Source: an uncultured Lachnospiraceae bacterium
GTDB taxonomy: Bacteria; Bacillota; Clostridia; Lachnospirales; Lachnospiraceae
Assembly (NCBI GenBank): GCA_910579225.1
Contig: CAJTTI010000055.1
Location: 1-6,872, forward strand
Direction of reading: 5' to 3'
Length of the DNA stretch: 6,872 bases
A program made the position numbers and the translations under genes. Positions 1-5,693 of this stretch are shown here, piece after piece; the first letter of the stretch is position 1, and every line of letters starts with the position of its first letter. Below the pieces are notes generated by a model that saw only the letters and a list, made by a program, of their open reading frames with translations, searched no databases and was not told where the DNA came from.

Positions 1-1
1 A

Positions 2-349
2 TATTACAGCGAGACGCTGGGGAAGAGCGCACTGTCCATTATTTATCTGGAAAATGGAAAGAAGATGGAATTTCTGAATACCCGGATTCCCGTGCGTGAT
101 GTGCCGGTCTATCTGCGCCTCTATATTGAGGGAAGAAGCTCCTGGTTTGAATGGAGCTATGACAATGAGACGTATGTGCGGATCGGACAGTCTTTTGATA
201 CGACGAAGTTTTCCGATGAATACTGTGAATATGGGGAATTTACCGGAACCATGGTGGGAATCACCTGCGCGGACCGGGTGAAGCACAGGCAGTATGCCGA
301 TTTTGATTTCTTTGAATATCTTGCGGATGAGGGCCGGGAGATCGGGTAA
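2..349 (+). CDS. Glycoside hydrolase family 43 (beta-xylosidase type), C-terminal end, 5' truncated by window
   Basis: The frame is already open at base 2 (YYSETLGKSALSIIYLENG...) and runs 115 residues to TAA at 347-349, so the ATG at 65 is internal and the gene begins outside the window. The visible part matches the C-terminal concanavalin-like beta-sandwich appended to many GH43 beta-xylosidases and arabinofuranosidases. Seen directly are the strand pattern VPVYLRLYIEG, then SWFEWSYDNETYVRIGQSFD, and the closing FTGTMVGITCADR with ADFDFFEY, which is typical of the family end. In such enzymes this domain packs against the five-bladed propeller and shapes the active site; the catalytic propeller itself is not in view. 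The likely role is intracellular trimming of xylo-oligosaccharides, inferred from the family and the absence of any visible export signal (the N terminus is missing). Substrate cannot be decided. It stands alone at a terminator, facing the minus-strand operon. Confidence 0.75.
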   Translation, partial: YYSETLGKSALSIIYLENGKKMEFLNTRIPVRDVPVYLRLYIEGRSSWFEWSYDNETYVRIGQSFDTTKFSDEYCEYGEFTGTMVGITCADRVKHRQYADFDFFEYLADEGREIG

Positions 350-353
350 AATG

Positions 354-385
354 AGGGGCTGCGTTTTACGGCAGCCCCTGTTTTT
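354..385 (+). terminator. Rho-independent terminator after the GH43 gene, possibly bidirectional
   Basis: AGGGGCTGC (354-362) and GCAGCCCCT (371-379) form a perfect 9-bp stem with an 8-base loop, followed by GTTTTTG. It starts five bases after the GH43 stop codon. Read on the minus strand, the same hairpin is followed by CATTTTAC, so it could also stop the convergent DUF4097 operon that ends at 417. Confidence 0.85.
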
Positions 386-416
386 GCGGCAGCATGAAAT
401 GCGTCTGTACAATCGG

Positions 417-1517
417 CTATGAGGCCGGATCGATGATAATATCTCCGCTGTCGCAGGAAATGTCAACCGTCTTTCCGTTTGATCCGGCGGAGGTATAGAA
501 GACCTCATTCTCATCTTCATCAGGGTCGTCGCTGGTAACCCGTTTGCCGTCCAGGAGGATGGAGCCGTACTCCGTCTGCAGCCGACAGCTGTATCCGGAG
601 AACTCTTCGGGAAGCCGGACGCGGACGGTTCCATATTCATTTTTTATATTCAGATCATGAAAGTCCAGCCGGTTGGACAGAAAGGAGCCGGAGTCCAGCT
701 CAGCCGTCAGACTGTCTCCCGACGCCTGGCCGATCAGGACCTCTCCGTATTCATTCAGAATTTCGGTCTTCTCAGCCGTTACGGTGTCAAGGGAAAGCTT
801 CCCGCTGGACATGCGGATCTCCAGCGATTTTCCGGTATAGTCATCCAGGGTGACGGATCCGTATTCGTTCTTCAGCTGTGCCTGCTCTGCGGTGATCGTC
901 CCTGCGGACAGGTTTCCGCTGGACAGAGAGAGGTTCAGTGCGGTTCCGGTATAACCTTCCAGAGATACATCGCCGTAGTCGTCCCGGACATCCAGAGTAT
1001 CCGCCTTCAGAACCGGCAGCTTCAGATCCCCGGATTCCATCCGGATCACCATATCCGTAAAGGTCTGGTCTGCGGGATATTCGATCTTTACATAATAAGA
1101 ATCCGGTTCCGGTTCTCGGGTGTATCCGGACCCGGGGTCGGCGTACAGAAACCAGATCCGGGAGTCGCTGCCGGAAAAAGGAGGTTCCCGGAAAAACAGC
1201 CGGCCGTCTTCCACCTTGCAGACTGGTTCCTCTGAGGTTCCCCGGATGCGGTATTCAACTGCATACCGGTCGGAAGGGACAAGCGTCACATCTTCGACAT
1301 AGCTGACATCCAGTTCCAGACTGTCAAATGCATCCAGTTCCCTCATATCCTGAAACACATTCCTTCTCTGGTCTGCCGCTTCTCTGGAAGTGTGGACACC
1401 GGTTCGGTCCACATAGAAGCCGGGAATGCCGCCCAGCAAAATGCCGGCAAATACAAAGAAGATACCCGACAGGATGCATCCAAGGGACAGAAAAAACCAT
1501 ATTTTCTTATTTTTCAT
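417..1517 (-). CDS. DUF4097 family membrane-anchored beta-repeat protein
   Basis: Last gene of the PadR-DUF1700-DUF4097 operon. The ATG at 1517-1515 is preferred (366 aa, MKNKKIW) because AGGCGG lies eight bases upstream. An in-frame GTG at 1526 would add three residues. Either start overlaps the end of the DUF1700 gene, so translation is probably coupled. Residues about 5-30 form one hydrophobic segment (signal anchor); the rest should lie outside the membrane. From about residue 160 to 300 the protein shows a strict repeat: glycines of alternating SG and YG turns at 163, 182, 201, 220, 239, 258, 277 and 296, every 19 residues, with sequences such as NEYGSVTL and MSSGKLSL. This is the beta-strand repeat typical of DUF4097 (putative adhesin) proteins and predicts a beta-solenoid. 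An acidic stretch DDPDEDENE lies near the C terminus. The molecular function is unknown; a cell-envelope role, probably with the DUF1700 protein, is inferred. Confidence 0.85.
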   Translation of the reverse strand: MKNKKIWFFLSLGCILSGIFFVFAGILLGGIPGFYVDRTGVHTSREAADQRRNVFQDMRELDAFDSLELDVSYVEDVTLVPSDRYAVEYRIRGTSEEPVCKVEDGRLFFREPPFSGSDSRIWFLYADPGSGYTREPEPDSYYVKIEYPADQTFTDMVIRMESGDLKLPVLKADTLDVRDDYGDVSLEGYTGTALNLSLSSGNLSAGTITAEQAQLKNEYGSVTLDDYTGKSLEIRMSSGKLSLDTVTAEKTEILNEYGEVLIGQASGDSLTAELDSGSFLSNRLDFHDLNIKNEYGTVRVRLPEEFSGYSCRLQTEYGSILLDGKRVTSDDPDEDENEVFYTSAGSNGKTVDISCDSGDIIIDPAS

Positions 1518-2097
1518 AATGTCCACCGCCTTTCACGATCGATCCGAACAGACAGGTCATGCCATGCAGACACCATCTGGTAAAGAAGAAACTTAACAGA
1601 GTCATCAGGATGCCCGCGCCCAGCAGGATCAGTCCGCATCCCAGCGTCGCCAGTCCATCCGCAAAAGAGGTGAAGAGCAGCCAGAAGCTTACAAGGACAC
1701 AGGGAATGGCGCTGACGGTGACGGATACCGCGATCAGGAATACGGAGAAAAGCAGCGCGACCACCACCAGTACAAAGGCCAGAAGCACTGCCCCAAAAGC
1801 CAGTGCCAGCGGCAGGGCGACGGGCGCGGCGAAGACGGCCAGGATCCCGATCCACAGGGCGGAGAAGCCCTTTTTCACATCCCTGGCCGGTTCGGCGGCA
1901 TTTTCCACCGCAAAGTCCCGGATGATCTGATCGGCCGCCAGCTCCGGGCTTCCCAGGTCCTCGATGGCCTGCGCCTCCTGCTCAGGCCCTGCTTCCTCAA
2001 AATATTCGGTAAAATAGGCGATTGCCCGTTCATAATCTTCTTTTGGAAGCCGTCTGAGCCTGTGCTGCAGACGTTCCATATATTCGCTACGGTTCAT
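1507..2097 (-). CDS. DUF1700 / HAAS-domain integral membrane protein
   Basis: The 196-aa product begins MNRSEYMERLQHRLRRLP, the hallmark opening of DUF1700 proteins. A short soluble helical region (about 1-65, HAAS type) contains YFTEYFEEAG and a DLGSPELAADQI helix. It is followed by a very hydrophobic region, about 77-175, that can hold three or four membrane helices, and by a short polar tail. Start choice is secure: AAGGAGG (2113-2107) lies nine bases upstream of the ATG. Proteins of this family are usually encoded next to a PadR-type regulator and a DUF4097 protein, exactly as here. The family is thought to act in envelope sensing or membrane signalling, but no reaction is known. It is the middle gene of the operon; its 3' end overlaps the DUF4097 start by about 11 bases. 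Confidence 0.87.
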   Translation of the reverse strand: MNRSEYMERLQHRLRRLPKEDYERAIAYFTEYFEEAGPEQEAQAIEDLGSPELAADQIIRDFAVENAAEPARDVKKGFSALWIGILAVFAAPVALPLALAFGAVLLAFVLVVVALLFSVFLIAVSVTVSAIPCVLVSFWLLFTSFADGLATLGCGLILLGAGILMTLLSFFFTRWCLHGMTCLFGSIVKGGGHYEK

Positions 2098-2106
2098 GCG
2101 TCATTT

Positions 2107-2113
2107 CCTCCTT
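2107..2113 (-). promoter_or_regulatory. Ribosome binding site of the DUF1700 gene
   Basis: AAGGAGG on the minus strand is a near-perfect anti-16S match, nine bases before the ATG at 2097. It fixes the DUF1700 start and shows that this gene is translated independently of the PadR gene, which ends over 120 bases upstream. Confidence 0.8.
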
Positions 2114-2120
2114 AAGTTCT

Positions 2121-2211
2121 GCATCTGCCCCTCACTTTGCCCCGGTATCTGGAAGAATTTTCCTTCGTTTCGTTCCGTAAAATCCTTCCGGGGCTGCTTT
2201 CGGACAGATGC
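2121..2211 (-). repeat. Long interrupted inverted repeat between the PadR and DUF1700 genes
   Basis: Three nested arm pairs are visible. GCATCTG (2121-2127) pairs with CAGATGC (2205-2211). GCCCCGG (2139-2145) pairs with CCGGGGC (2188-2194). AAGAATTTT (about 2153-2161) pairs, with one mismatch, with AAAATCCTT (about 2179-2187). The loop is about 17 bases and purine-rich on the minus strand. In the operon mRNA this would fold into a long bulged hairpin just upstream of the DUF1700 ribosome site, with no U-run behind it, so it is not a classic terminator. Possible roles are mRNA processing or stability, differential expression of the distal genes, or a small inserted repeat element. Confidence 0.5.
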
Positions 2212-2224
2212 TGTTTTTCGTAAA

Positions 2225-2536
2225 CTATTTGACACTACCTAAAATCTGATCAATGGATTCCTTGTGAAGCTGCCATTCCTCCATAAGTTCCTGAAATTTC
2301 TGCCGGCCTGATTCCGTGATCCGGTAATATCTCCGGTTCCGCCCCTGGAAGGGCTGGTCATACACACTCAGGTATCCCTGCTCCTGCAGCCGCTTCAGGA
2401 TCGGATAGAGGGTGGAATCTTTGACGCCAGAGACCTTCTTGATCTTCTGGCTCAGCTGATAGCCATAGGAATCTTCTTTTTCTGTAATGGAAAGGATCAG
2501 CAGGTCGAACATGGGCGGACTCAACGGAAAGATCAT
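2225..2536 (-). CDS. PadR family transcriptional regulator
   Basis: This 103-aa protein has the size of a compact PadR regulator with a short C-terminal dimer helix. The winged helix-turn-helix spans about residues 6-78: helix with LLILSITEKEDSYGYQLSQ (Tyr24-Gly25 is a family signature), recognition region SGVKDSTLYPILKRLQEQG (the STLYPIL motif), and a wing with GRNRRYYRITESG. A final amphipathic helix (EEWQLHKESIDQIL) would dimerise. The start is supported by AAAGGAGCC, whose core lies seven bases upstream. It is the first gene of the operon with DUF1700 and DUF4097 genes. PadR proteins of this type are typically repressors of their own operon, and a 22-bp palindrome sits on this gene's promoter. 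The inducing signal is unknown; cell-envelope stress is a reasonable inference from the neighbours. Confidence 0.92.
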   Translation of the reverse strand: MIFPLSPPMFDLLILSITEKEDSYGYQLSQKIKKVSGVKDSTLYPILKRLQEQGYLSVYDQPFQGRNRRYYRITESGRQKFQELMEEWQLHKESIDQILGSVK

Positions 2537-2564
2537 ATTCTGGCTCCTTTCTTATGCTTTGGTT

Positions 2565-2586
2565 TTATATATTATATAATATATAA
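2565..2586. promoter_or_regulatory. 22-bp perfect palindrome, probable PadR operator
   Basis: The sequence is made only of A and T and is its own reverse complement over all 22 bases, with inner core TATATTATATAATATA (2568-2583). It covers the whole -10 box and half the spacer of the operon promoter, so a bound dimer would exclude RNA polymerase. Position next to the PadR gene suggests autoregulation. Caution: AT-only tracts form palindromes easily by chance. Confidence 0.6.
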
Positions 2587-2599
2587 TATACTGTGTCAA
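2571..2599 (-). promoter_or_regulatory. Consensus sigma-A promoter of the PadR-DUF1700-DUF4097 operon
   Basis: On the minus strand TTGACA (2599-2594), a 17-bp spacer and TATAAT (2576-2571) match the vegetative consensus at all twelve positions. Transcription would begin near 2564, giving a leader of about 28 bases before the PadR ATG at 2536. Such a strong promoter implies that expression is held down by a repressor. Confidence 0.85.
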
Positions 2600-2620
2600 G
2601 CTATATATAAATATCAGTAA

Positions 2621-2626
2621 TATAAT
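2621..2626 (+). promoter_or_regulatory. Possible -10 box of a divergent promoter toward the DUF4230 gene
   Basis: TATAAT is present on the plus strand, but no recognisable -35 box lies 16-18 bases upstream and there is no TG extension. If used, the transcript would start near 2633 and carry the hairpins at 2670-2715 in a ~155-base leader. A second plus-strand TATAAT lies at 2763-2768, also without a clear -35 box, and would give an almost leaderless DUF4230 mRNA. I cannot decide between them. Confidence 0.25.
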
Positions 2627-2669
2627 GCAGAAAGCGGAATTTTCCAGTTAAAAACATACATGATAAAAT

Positions 2670-2715
2670 GTCACCAACTGGAGCGAAGCGAAAGTTGATG
2701 ACCTGCGCGGGCATC
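2670..2715 (+). promoter_or_regulatory. Two overlapping, mutually exclusive hairpins upstream of the DUF4230 gene
   Basis: GTCACCAACT (2670-2679) can pair with AGTTGATGAC (2693-2702), with one mismatch and a 13-base loop GGAGCGAAGCGAA. The segment GATGACC at 2697-2703 can instead pair with GGGCATC (2709-2715) around TGCGC, with one mismatch. The shared segment means only one hairpin forms at a time. This could be a regulatory leader or a dispersed intergenic repeat; the sequence alone does not decide. The rest of the 252-base gap 2537-2788 holds only the promoter elements listed. Confidence 0.35.
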
Positions 2716-2788
2716 AGTGAGCTTTCTTTTGACAGAATGAACATCAGCGGACTTTTTTAGAATATAATCAAATACAAGGGGGATAAAG

Positions 2789-3358
2789 ATGAGGAAATTT
2801 CTAAAAAGGTGTATTCTGTTGCTGTCGGTGCTGCTTCTGGGCATGGGGACAGGGATCTGCGGGTATGCCCGCTACACTGCACCCAGGGAGCCGAAGCTCA
2901 CCTCCGCATTTGTCAGCGGAAAGCTGGAAGCGGTCAGCGAACTGACCACCGCCCGTCTGACCTATACAGGGCTGATCAAGTATTCGGAAGGGAAGATTCC
3001 GTTCCTTACGAAAAACAGTTTTTCCATGATCTACACGGCCAGGGTCCGGGCCGGAATTGATATCCGGCAGGCAAAGATCGACATTCAGGAAGACCGGGTG
3101 GTGATTACCCTGCCAGAGTGTGAAGCACAGTCCGTGGAGATCGATGAAGATTCCATTGAATTTTACGATGAGCAGTGGGCGCTCTTTAACCGGACGGAAA
3201 AAGAAGATGTTATCGACATGGTGGCGGCGGCGAAGGCGGATGTGTCGGAAAAAGCAGATATGGAAAGTCTGATCCAGAACGCCAGGACCCAGACCGAGCG
3301 CATTGTGAGGGGGCTTCTGGAGGATGTGGTTGGGGAGCGGGCGCTGGTGATCCGGTGA
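2789..3358 (+). CDS. DUF4230 domain-containing membrane-anchored protein
   Basis: The 189-aa product starts with a positively charged MRKFLKR followed by one hydrophobic stretch (about 8-27), so it is probably anchored to the membrane with the rest outside. The following region has the DUF4230 pattern: an N-terminal strand-rich half with KLEAVSELTTARLTYTG and KNSFSMIYTARVRAGIDI, then VVITLPECEAQSVEIDEDSI, then an alpha-helical tail (EKEDVIDMVAAAKADVSEKA and ARTQTERIVRGLLEDV). The overall organisation recalls proteins with an SPFH-like strand core followed by helices, but no function is established for the family. AAGGGGG (2776-2782) lies six bases before the ATG, supporting the start. It is divergent from the PadR operon and separated by about 150 AT-rich bases from the next gene. 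No terminator is evident after it. Confidence 0.8.
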   Translation: MRKFLKRCILLLSVLLLGMGTGICGYARYTAPREPKLTSAFVSGKLEAVSELTTARLTYTGLIKYSEGKIPFLTKNSFSMIYTARVRAGIDIRQAKIDIQEDRVVITLPECEAQSVEIDEDSIEFYDEQWALFNRTEKEDVIDMVAAAKADVSEKADMESLIQNARTQTERIVRGLLEDVVGERALVIR

Positions 3359-3503
3359 AAATACAGTACATCAGTCAGGAAAGAGATGGAGGCTGCAAAG
3401 ATACAGAAAAACCATTTCCAGTCAAATATTTTATAAGTTAAATGAATAAAATAAAAAAAGAATTGATAAAATGATATAAAAAACAACGGAAAATGGAAAG
3501 TTA
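3359..3503 (+). other. AT-rich intergenic spacer, probable left edge of an acquired segment
   Basis: No gene and no convincing terminator are visible. From about 3420 the sequence becomes extremely A-rich (runs such as AAATAAAATAAAAAAAG), unlike the GC-balanced DNA to the left. An extended -10-like element TGATATAAA (3472-3480) without a good -35 box is one possible start for the downstream genes. No direct repeat or integrase-type site was found at this edge. Confidence 0.45.
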
Positions 3504-3532
3504 TTGACGATGTCAGAAAAAAATGTTAGTAT
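3504..3532 (+). promoter_or_regulatory. Candidate promoter for the ATPase/TOPRIM-like gene pair
   Basis: TTGACG (3504-3509), a 17-bp spacer, and TAGTAT (3527-3532) preceded by TG one base upstream (an extended -10 arrangement) form a plausible sigma-A promoter. The start point would be close to 3539, leaving a very short leader with the ribosome site AGGGAGG (3537-3543) at its 5' end, which weakens the case. If real, the TTG at 3504 is promoter DNA rather than a start codon. Confidence 0.35.
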
Positions 3533-3551
3533 GAACAGGGAGGTGCCAGAA

Positions 3552-4910
3552 ATGTTCACATATATTAAATTGAAAAATTTTCTCTCATTCGATGATGTGA
3601 TGTTTGACTTTCGGCATGGGAGCAGGGGAATCAAGAACTTTATTTCCATTTATGGAGAAAATGGGAGCGGAAAGTCTAATTTTGTAAGCAGCATTGATTT
3701 TTTGAGAAAAAGTATCGAATCTTTTGGCATGAATATGGTACTTGAACAGGCACAAGACATTCTGGGAGAGATGAAAAAAAACGAAGTTTCAAAAGAAATA
3801 TGGGATTTGATTATACGGAATACAAGCATCTTGCAGATGGCAGAAAGCTGCAGAATGATTGATGCGGAAGTGGATACTCTGGTTGAATACGGATTTCGGG
3901 TCAATGATCATAACGGTTACTATATACTGAGCTTTAGGGAACGTTTTGTCTATGAGAAGCTGTATTACTTTACAGGGAAACAAAGCGGCGTGCTGTATGA
4001 AATAAAATCAGACGGGGAAGAGACAAAAATTTCTTTTTCCAATAAACTTTTTGCCGGTAAAAAAGCAGAAGATGAGATAAAGGAAGAGATTCAAAAATAC
4101 TGGGGGAAGCATACTTTTTTAAGCATTATCAATAAAGAGCGAATAGAAAAAAATGACCATTATATAGAAGAAAATTATTTACCTTATGTGTTTGACCTGC
4201 TGGATATGCTGAAAGACACTGTGGTTCATCAGCAGACGTTAAACAGGGCAGATCTGGAATTACCCGCAGAAAAACCAGGCAATCTATTAGAGAATCTGAG
4301 TAAAGGAAAGATTTCTCCGGACAGGGAGCTTATGCTTGATCAATCGGAAAAAATTGTCCGTGATTTTTTTACACAGGCGTATGCGGATATGAAAGATTTA
4401 TTTTATGAAAGAAGAAAGGAAGAAAATGAGATTGCCTATTGCCTGTATGTCAGGAAAATGATAGGAGGGGAACTTCGTACAATTCCCTTTTTCAGAGAAT
4501 CGGCGGGTACAAAGCGCATTCTGGAGATCCTGCGTTCTTTGCTGGGTGCATTTTGCGGAGTGACGGTTGTTTATGATGAGATTGATAATGGTATCCACGA
4601 CCTGCTGCTGAAAAATATACTGGAATCTATGGCAGATGAGATCACCGGTCAGCTGATTATTACAACCCATAATACCTATTTGCTGGAAAGTATGAATATC
4701 AGATCGGTATACCTGATTCAGTCAGACTATGCCGGGAAAAAGGAAGTGAAATGCCTTGACCAGTACCCGCGGATTCAAAGCAGCAACAATCCGAGAAATA
4801 TGTATATGAAAGGAATGTTTGGGGGAGTGCCGATTGTTGATGTGATCGATTATGATGAGATTCGGCAGGAACTGGATGCCGGTTTCCCGGATGAGGAAGG
4901 GGGTGGGTGA
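3552..4910 (+). CDS. AAA family (OLD/ABC-type) ATPase of a two-gene defence-like module
   Basis: Start at the ATG at 3552 (452 aa) is preferred: AGGGAGG lies eight bases upstream and the product begins at the conserved strand MFTYIKLKNFLSFDDVMFDF. The frame is open further back to a TTG at 3504. Motifs, numbered from 3552: Walker A GENGSGKSN (35-43, Lys41), a signature-like ESAGTKRILEIL (Ser317), Walker B TVVYDEID (Asp342, Glu343) with following D-loop, and H-switch ITTHN (His373). About 270 mainly helical residues separate Walker A from the signature, as in OLD-type ATPases, where a coiled insertion is expected. The C-terminal NMYMKGMFGGVPIVD resembles the ends of AbiL-type ATPases. All catalytic residues are present, so it is probably active. 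These ATPases act as sensors or scaffolds for a TOPRIM nuclease partner in AbiL, RloA/RloB and PARIS systems; the next gene fits that role. Visibly AT-rich compared with neighbours, suggesting transfer. Confidence 0.85.
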   Translation: MFTYIKLKNFLSFDDVMFDFRHGSRGIKNFISIYGENGSGKSNFVSSIDFLRKSIESFGMNMVLEQAQDILGEMKKNEVSKEIWDLIIRNTSILQMAESCRMIDAEVDTLVEYGFRVNDHNGYYILSFRERFVYEKLYYFTGKQSGVLYEIKSDGEETKISFSNKLFAGKKAEDEIKEEIQKYWGKHTFLSIINKERIEKNDHYIEENYLPYVFDLLDMLKDTVVHQQTLNRADLELPAEKPGNLLENLSKGKISPDRELMLDQSEKIVRDFFTQAYADMKDLFYERRKEENEIAYCLYVRKMIGGELRTIPFFRESAGTKRILEILRSLLGAFCGVTVVYDEIDNGIHDLLLKNILESMADEITGQLIITTHNTYLLESMNIRSVYLIQSDYAGKKEVKCLDQYPRIQSSNNPRNMYMKGMFGGVPIVDVIDYDEIRQELDAGFPDEEGGG

Positions 4911-4912
4911 TC

Positions 4913-5521
4913 ATGCCTCGTTCGGCTCCTTGCTATAAGAAAGGCATTGTAATCGTACATGGAAAATCAGAGTGGCACCTGGTAAGGCATGTATATACCA
5001 ATCTTCATCTTCCGCTGGTGCTGATAGCCAGAGACAAAGGAAAAAGCAGCATTCAGATTAACGGTCTGCTGGAATACATGAATCGAAAATGTAAGTGTAA
5101 GTCATTAAAGACATTCGCAGAAGAGCATTCCATAGAGTATGACAGGAAAAATAAAATATTGAAAAATTTTAAACTGTTTACTATTATGGATACGGATGAC
5201 TGTGAAGAAGAAACCCGGAAAAAATACATATCGGGAGAGCTGTTCCGGGGACATCCGCTTGCAGAATATATTGTTCCGATCTATAACTCTCCAAATCTGG
5301 AGGAAATTATGATCAGAGCAGAAATAATGACCAGACGAATTCGGGATTCGGAAAAAGGGACATATTACAGTAAGATTTTTCCGCTCAATACAGAGCCGAT
5401 GAGTGTCGAAACGATCCATCAGGTTAGAATATTTGCTTCTAAACTAAAAGGGATCAGACAAAGCAATCTGATGGAATTTATGGAATACTGTTTTGAACTG
5501 CTTCCCGATATAAATTTATGA
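4913..5521 (+). CDS. Small TOPRIM/RloB-like putative effector paired with the ATPase
   Basis: It follows the ATPase stop by two bases; a GTG at 4907 overlapping that stop is the alternative start. The ATG at 4913 is preferred because AGGAAGGGGG ends nine bases upstream. The 202-aa product has three segments recalling TOPRIM/RloB-type nucleases: GIVIVHGKSEWHLVRHV (11-27), comparable to the strand-EGK-D/E motif I; LFTIMDTDDC (88-97) with acidic Asp93, Asp95 and Asp96, comparable to the DxD metal site; and PIYNSPNLEEIM (122-133), comparable to the RloB SNP-FE region. The motif I glutamate position is His16, with Glu20 four residues later, so the metal site is atypical or the family is distinct. 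RloB-like length fits. Role as RNA or DNA nuclease released or activated by the ATPase is inferred from AbiL and PARIS. I do not recognise a named family with certainty. Translational coupling with the ATPase is likely. Confidence 0.6.
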   Translation: MPRSAPCYKKGIVIVHGKSEWHLVRHVYTNLHLPLVLIARDKGKSSIQINGLLEYMNRKCKCKSLKTFAEEHSIEYDRKNKILKNFKLFTIMDTDDCEEETRKKYISGELFRGHPLAEYIVPIYNSPNLEEIMIRAEIMTRRIRDSEKGTYYSKIFPLNTEPMSVETIHQVRIFASKLKGIRQSNLMEFMEYCFELLPDINL

Positions 5522-5537
5522 ACGGAGGAATCGACCC

Positions 5538-5693
5538 ATGTTTTACGAAAAAGTAAAAGAATCCGCACAGTTTATTGAGAGCAGGACGGCGCTGCGTCCA
5601 ACCATCGGCATCATCCTGGGCAGCGGCCTGGGAAGTCTGGTGGACATGATGGAGGAGCGGACGCCATCGGTATGCGGTCCCCAGGGATCATGA
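5538..5693 (+). pseudogene. punA: Purine nucleoside phosphorylase, truncated 5' fragment
   Basis: A good ribosome site ACGGAGGAAT (5522-5531) precedes an ATG at 5538. The first ~42 codons read MFYEKVKESAQFIESRTALR then PTIGIILGSGLGSLVDMMEERT, the N terminus of trimeric purine nucleoside phosphorylases (usual length about 275 aa), including the phosphate-binding GSGLG loop at 28-32. After about base 5660 the homology stops: the frame continues PSVCGPQGS and ends at TGA 5691-5693, while a different gene begins in another frame. The remaining ~230 residues, with the purine-binding part, are missing, so no enzyme can be made. It begins only 16 bases after the TOPRIM-like gene stop, so it would be co-transcribed with the defence pair. 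Frame and similarity are clear; whether the break is natural or an assembly join is not. Confidence 0.75.

Noticed and set aside
657..1235. Plus-strand open frame of 192 codons opposite the DUF4097 gene
   Set aside because: It lies fully antisense to a well supported gene, its product looks like low-complexity antisense translation, and it has no ribosome site.
2729..2734. Plus-strand TTGACA as a -35 box for the DUF4230 gene
   Set aside because: At 16-18 bases downstream there is only CTTTTT-like sequence; the nearest TATAAT is 28 bases away.
3163..3486. Minus-strand frame beginning in the AT-rich spacer and running into the DUF4230 gene
   Set aside because: The Phe/Ser-rich product arises from the reverse complement of A-rich DNA; the opposite strand holds a clear DUF4230 gene.
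3487..3500. GGAAAATGGAAAG shared with the sequence near base 50, as possible direct repeats flanking a mobile segment
   Set aside because: The match is short, purine-rich, lies inside the GH43 coding sequence on one side, and does not extend; chance is enough.
4907..4912. GTG at 4907 as the start of the TOPRIM-like gene
   Set aside because: It is possible, but only three bases separate it from the purine-rich ribosome site, while the ATG at 4913 has a normal nine-base spacing.
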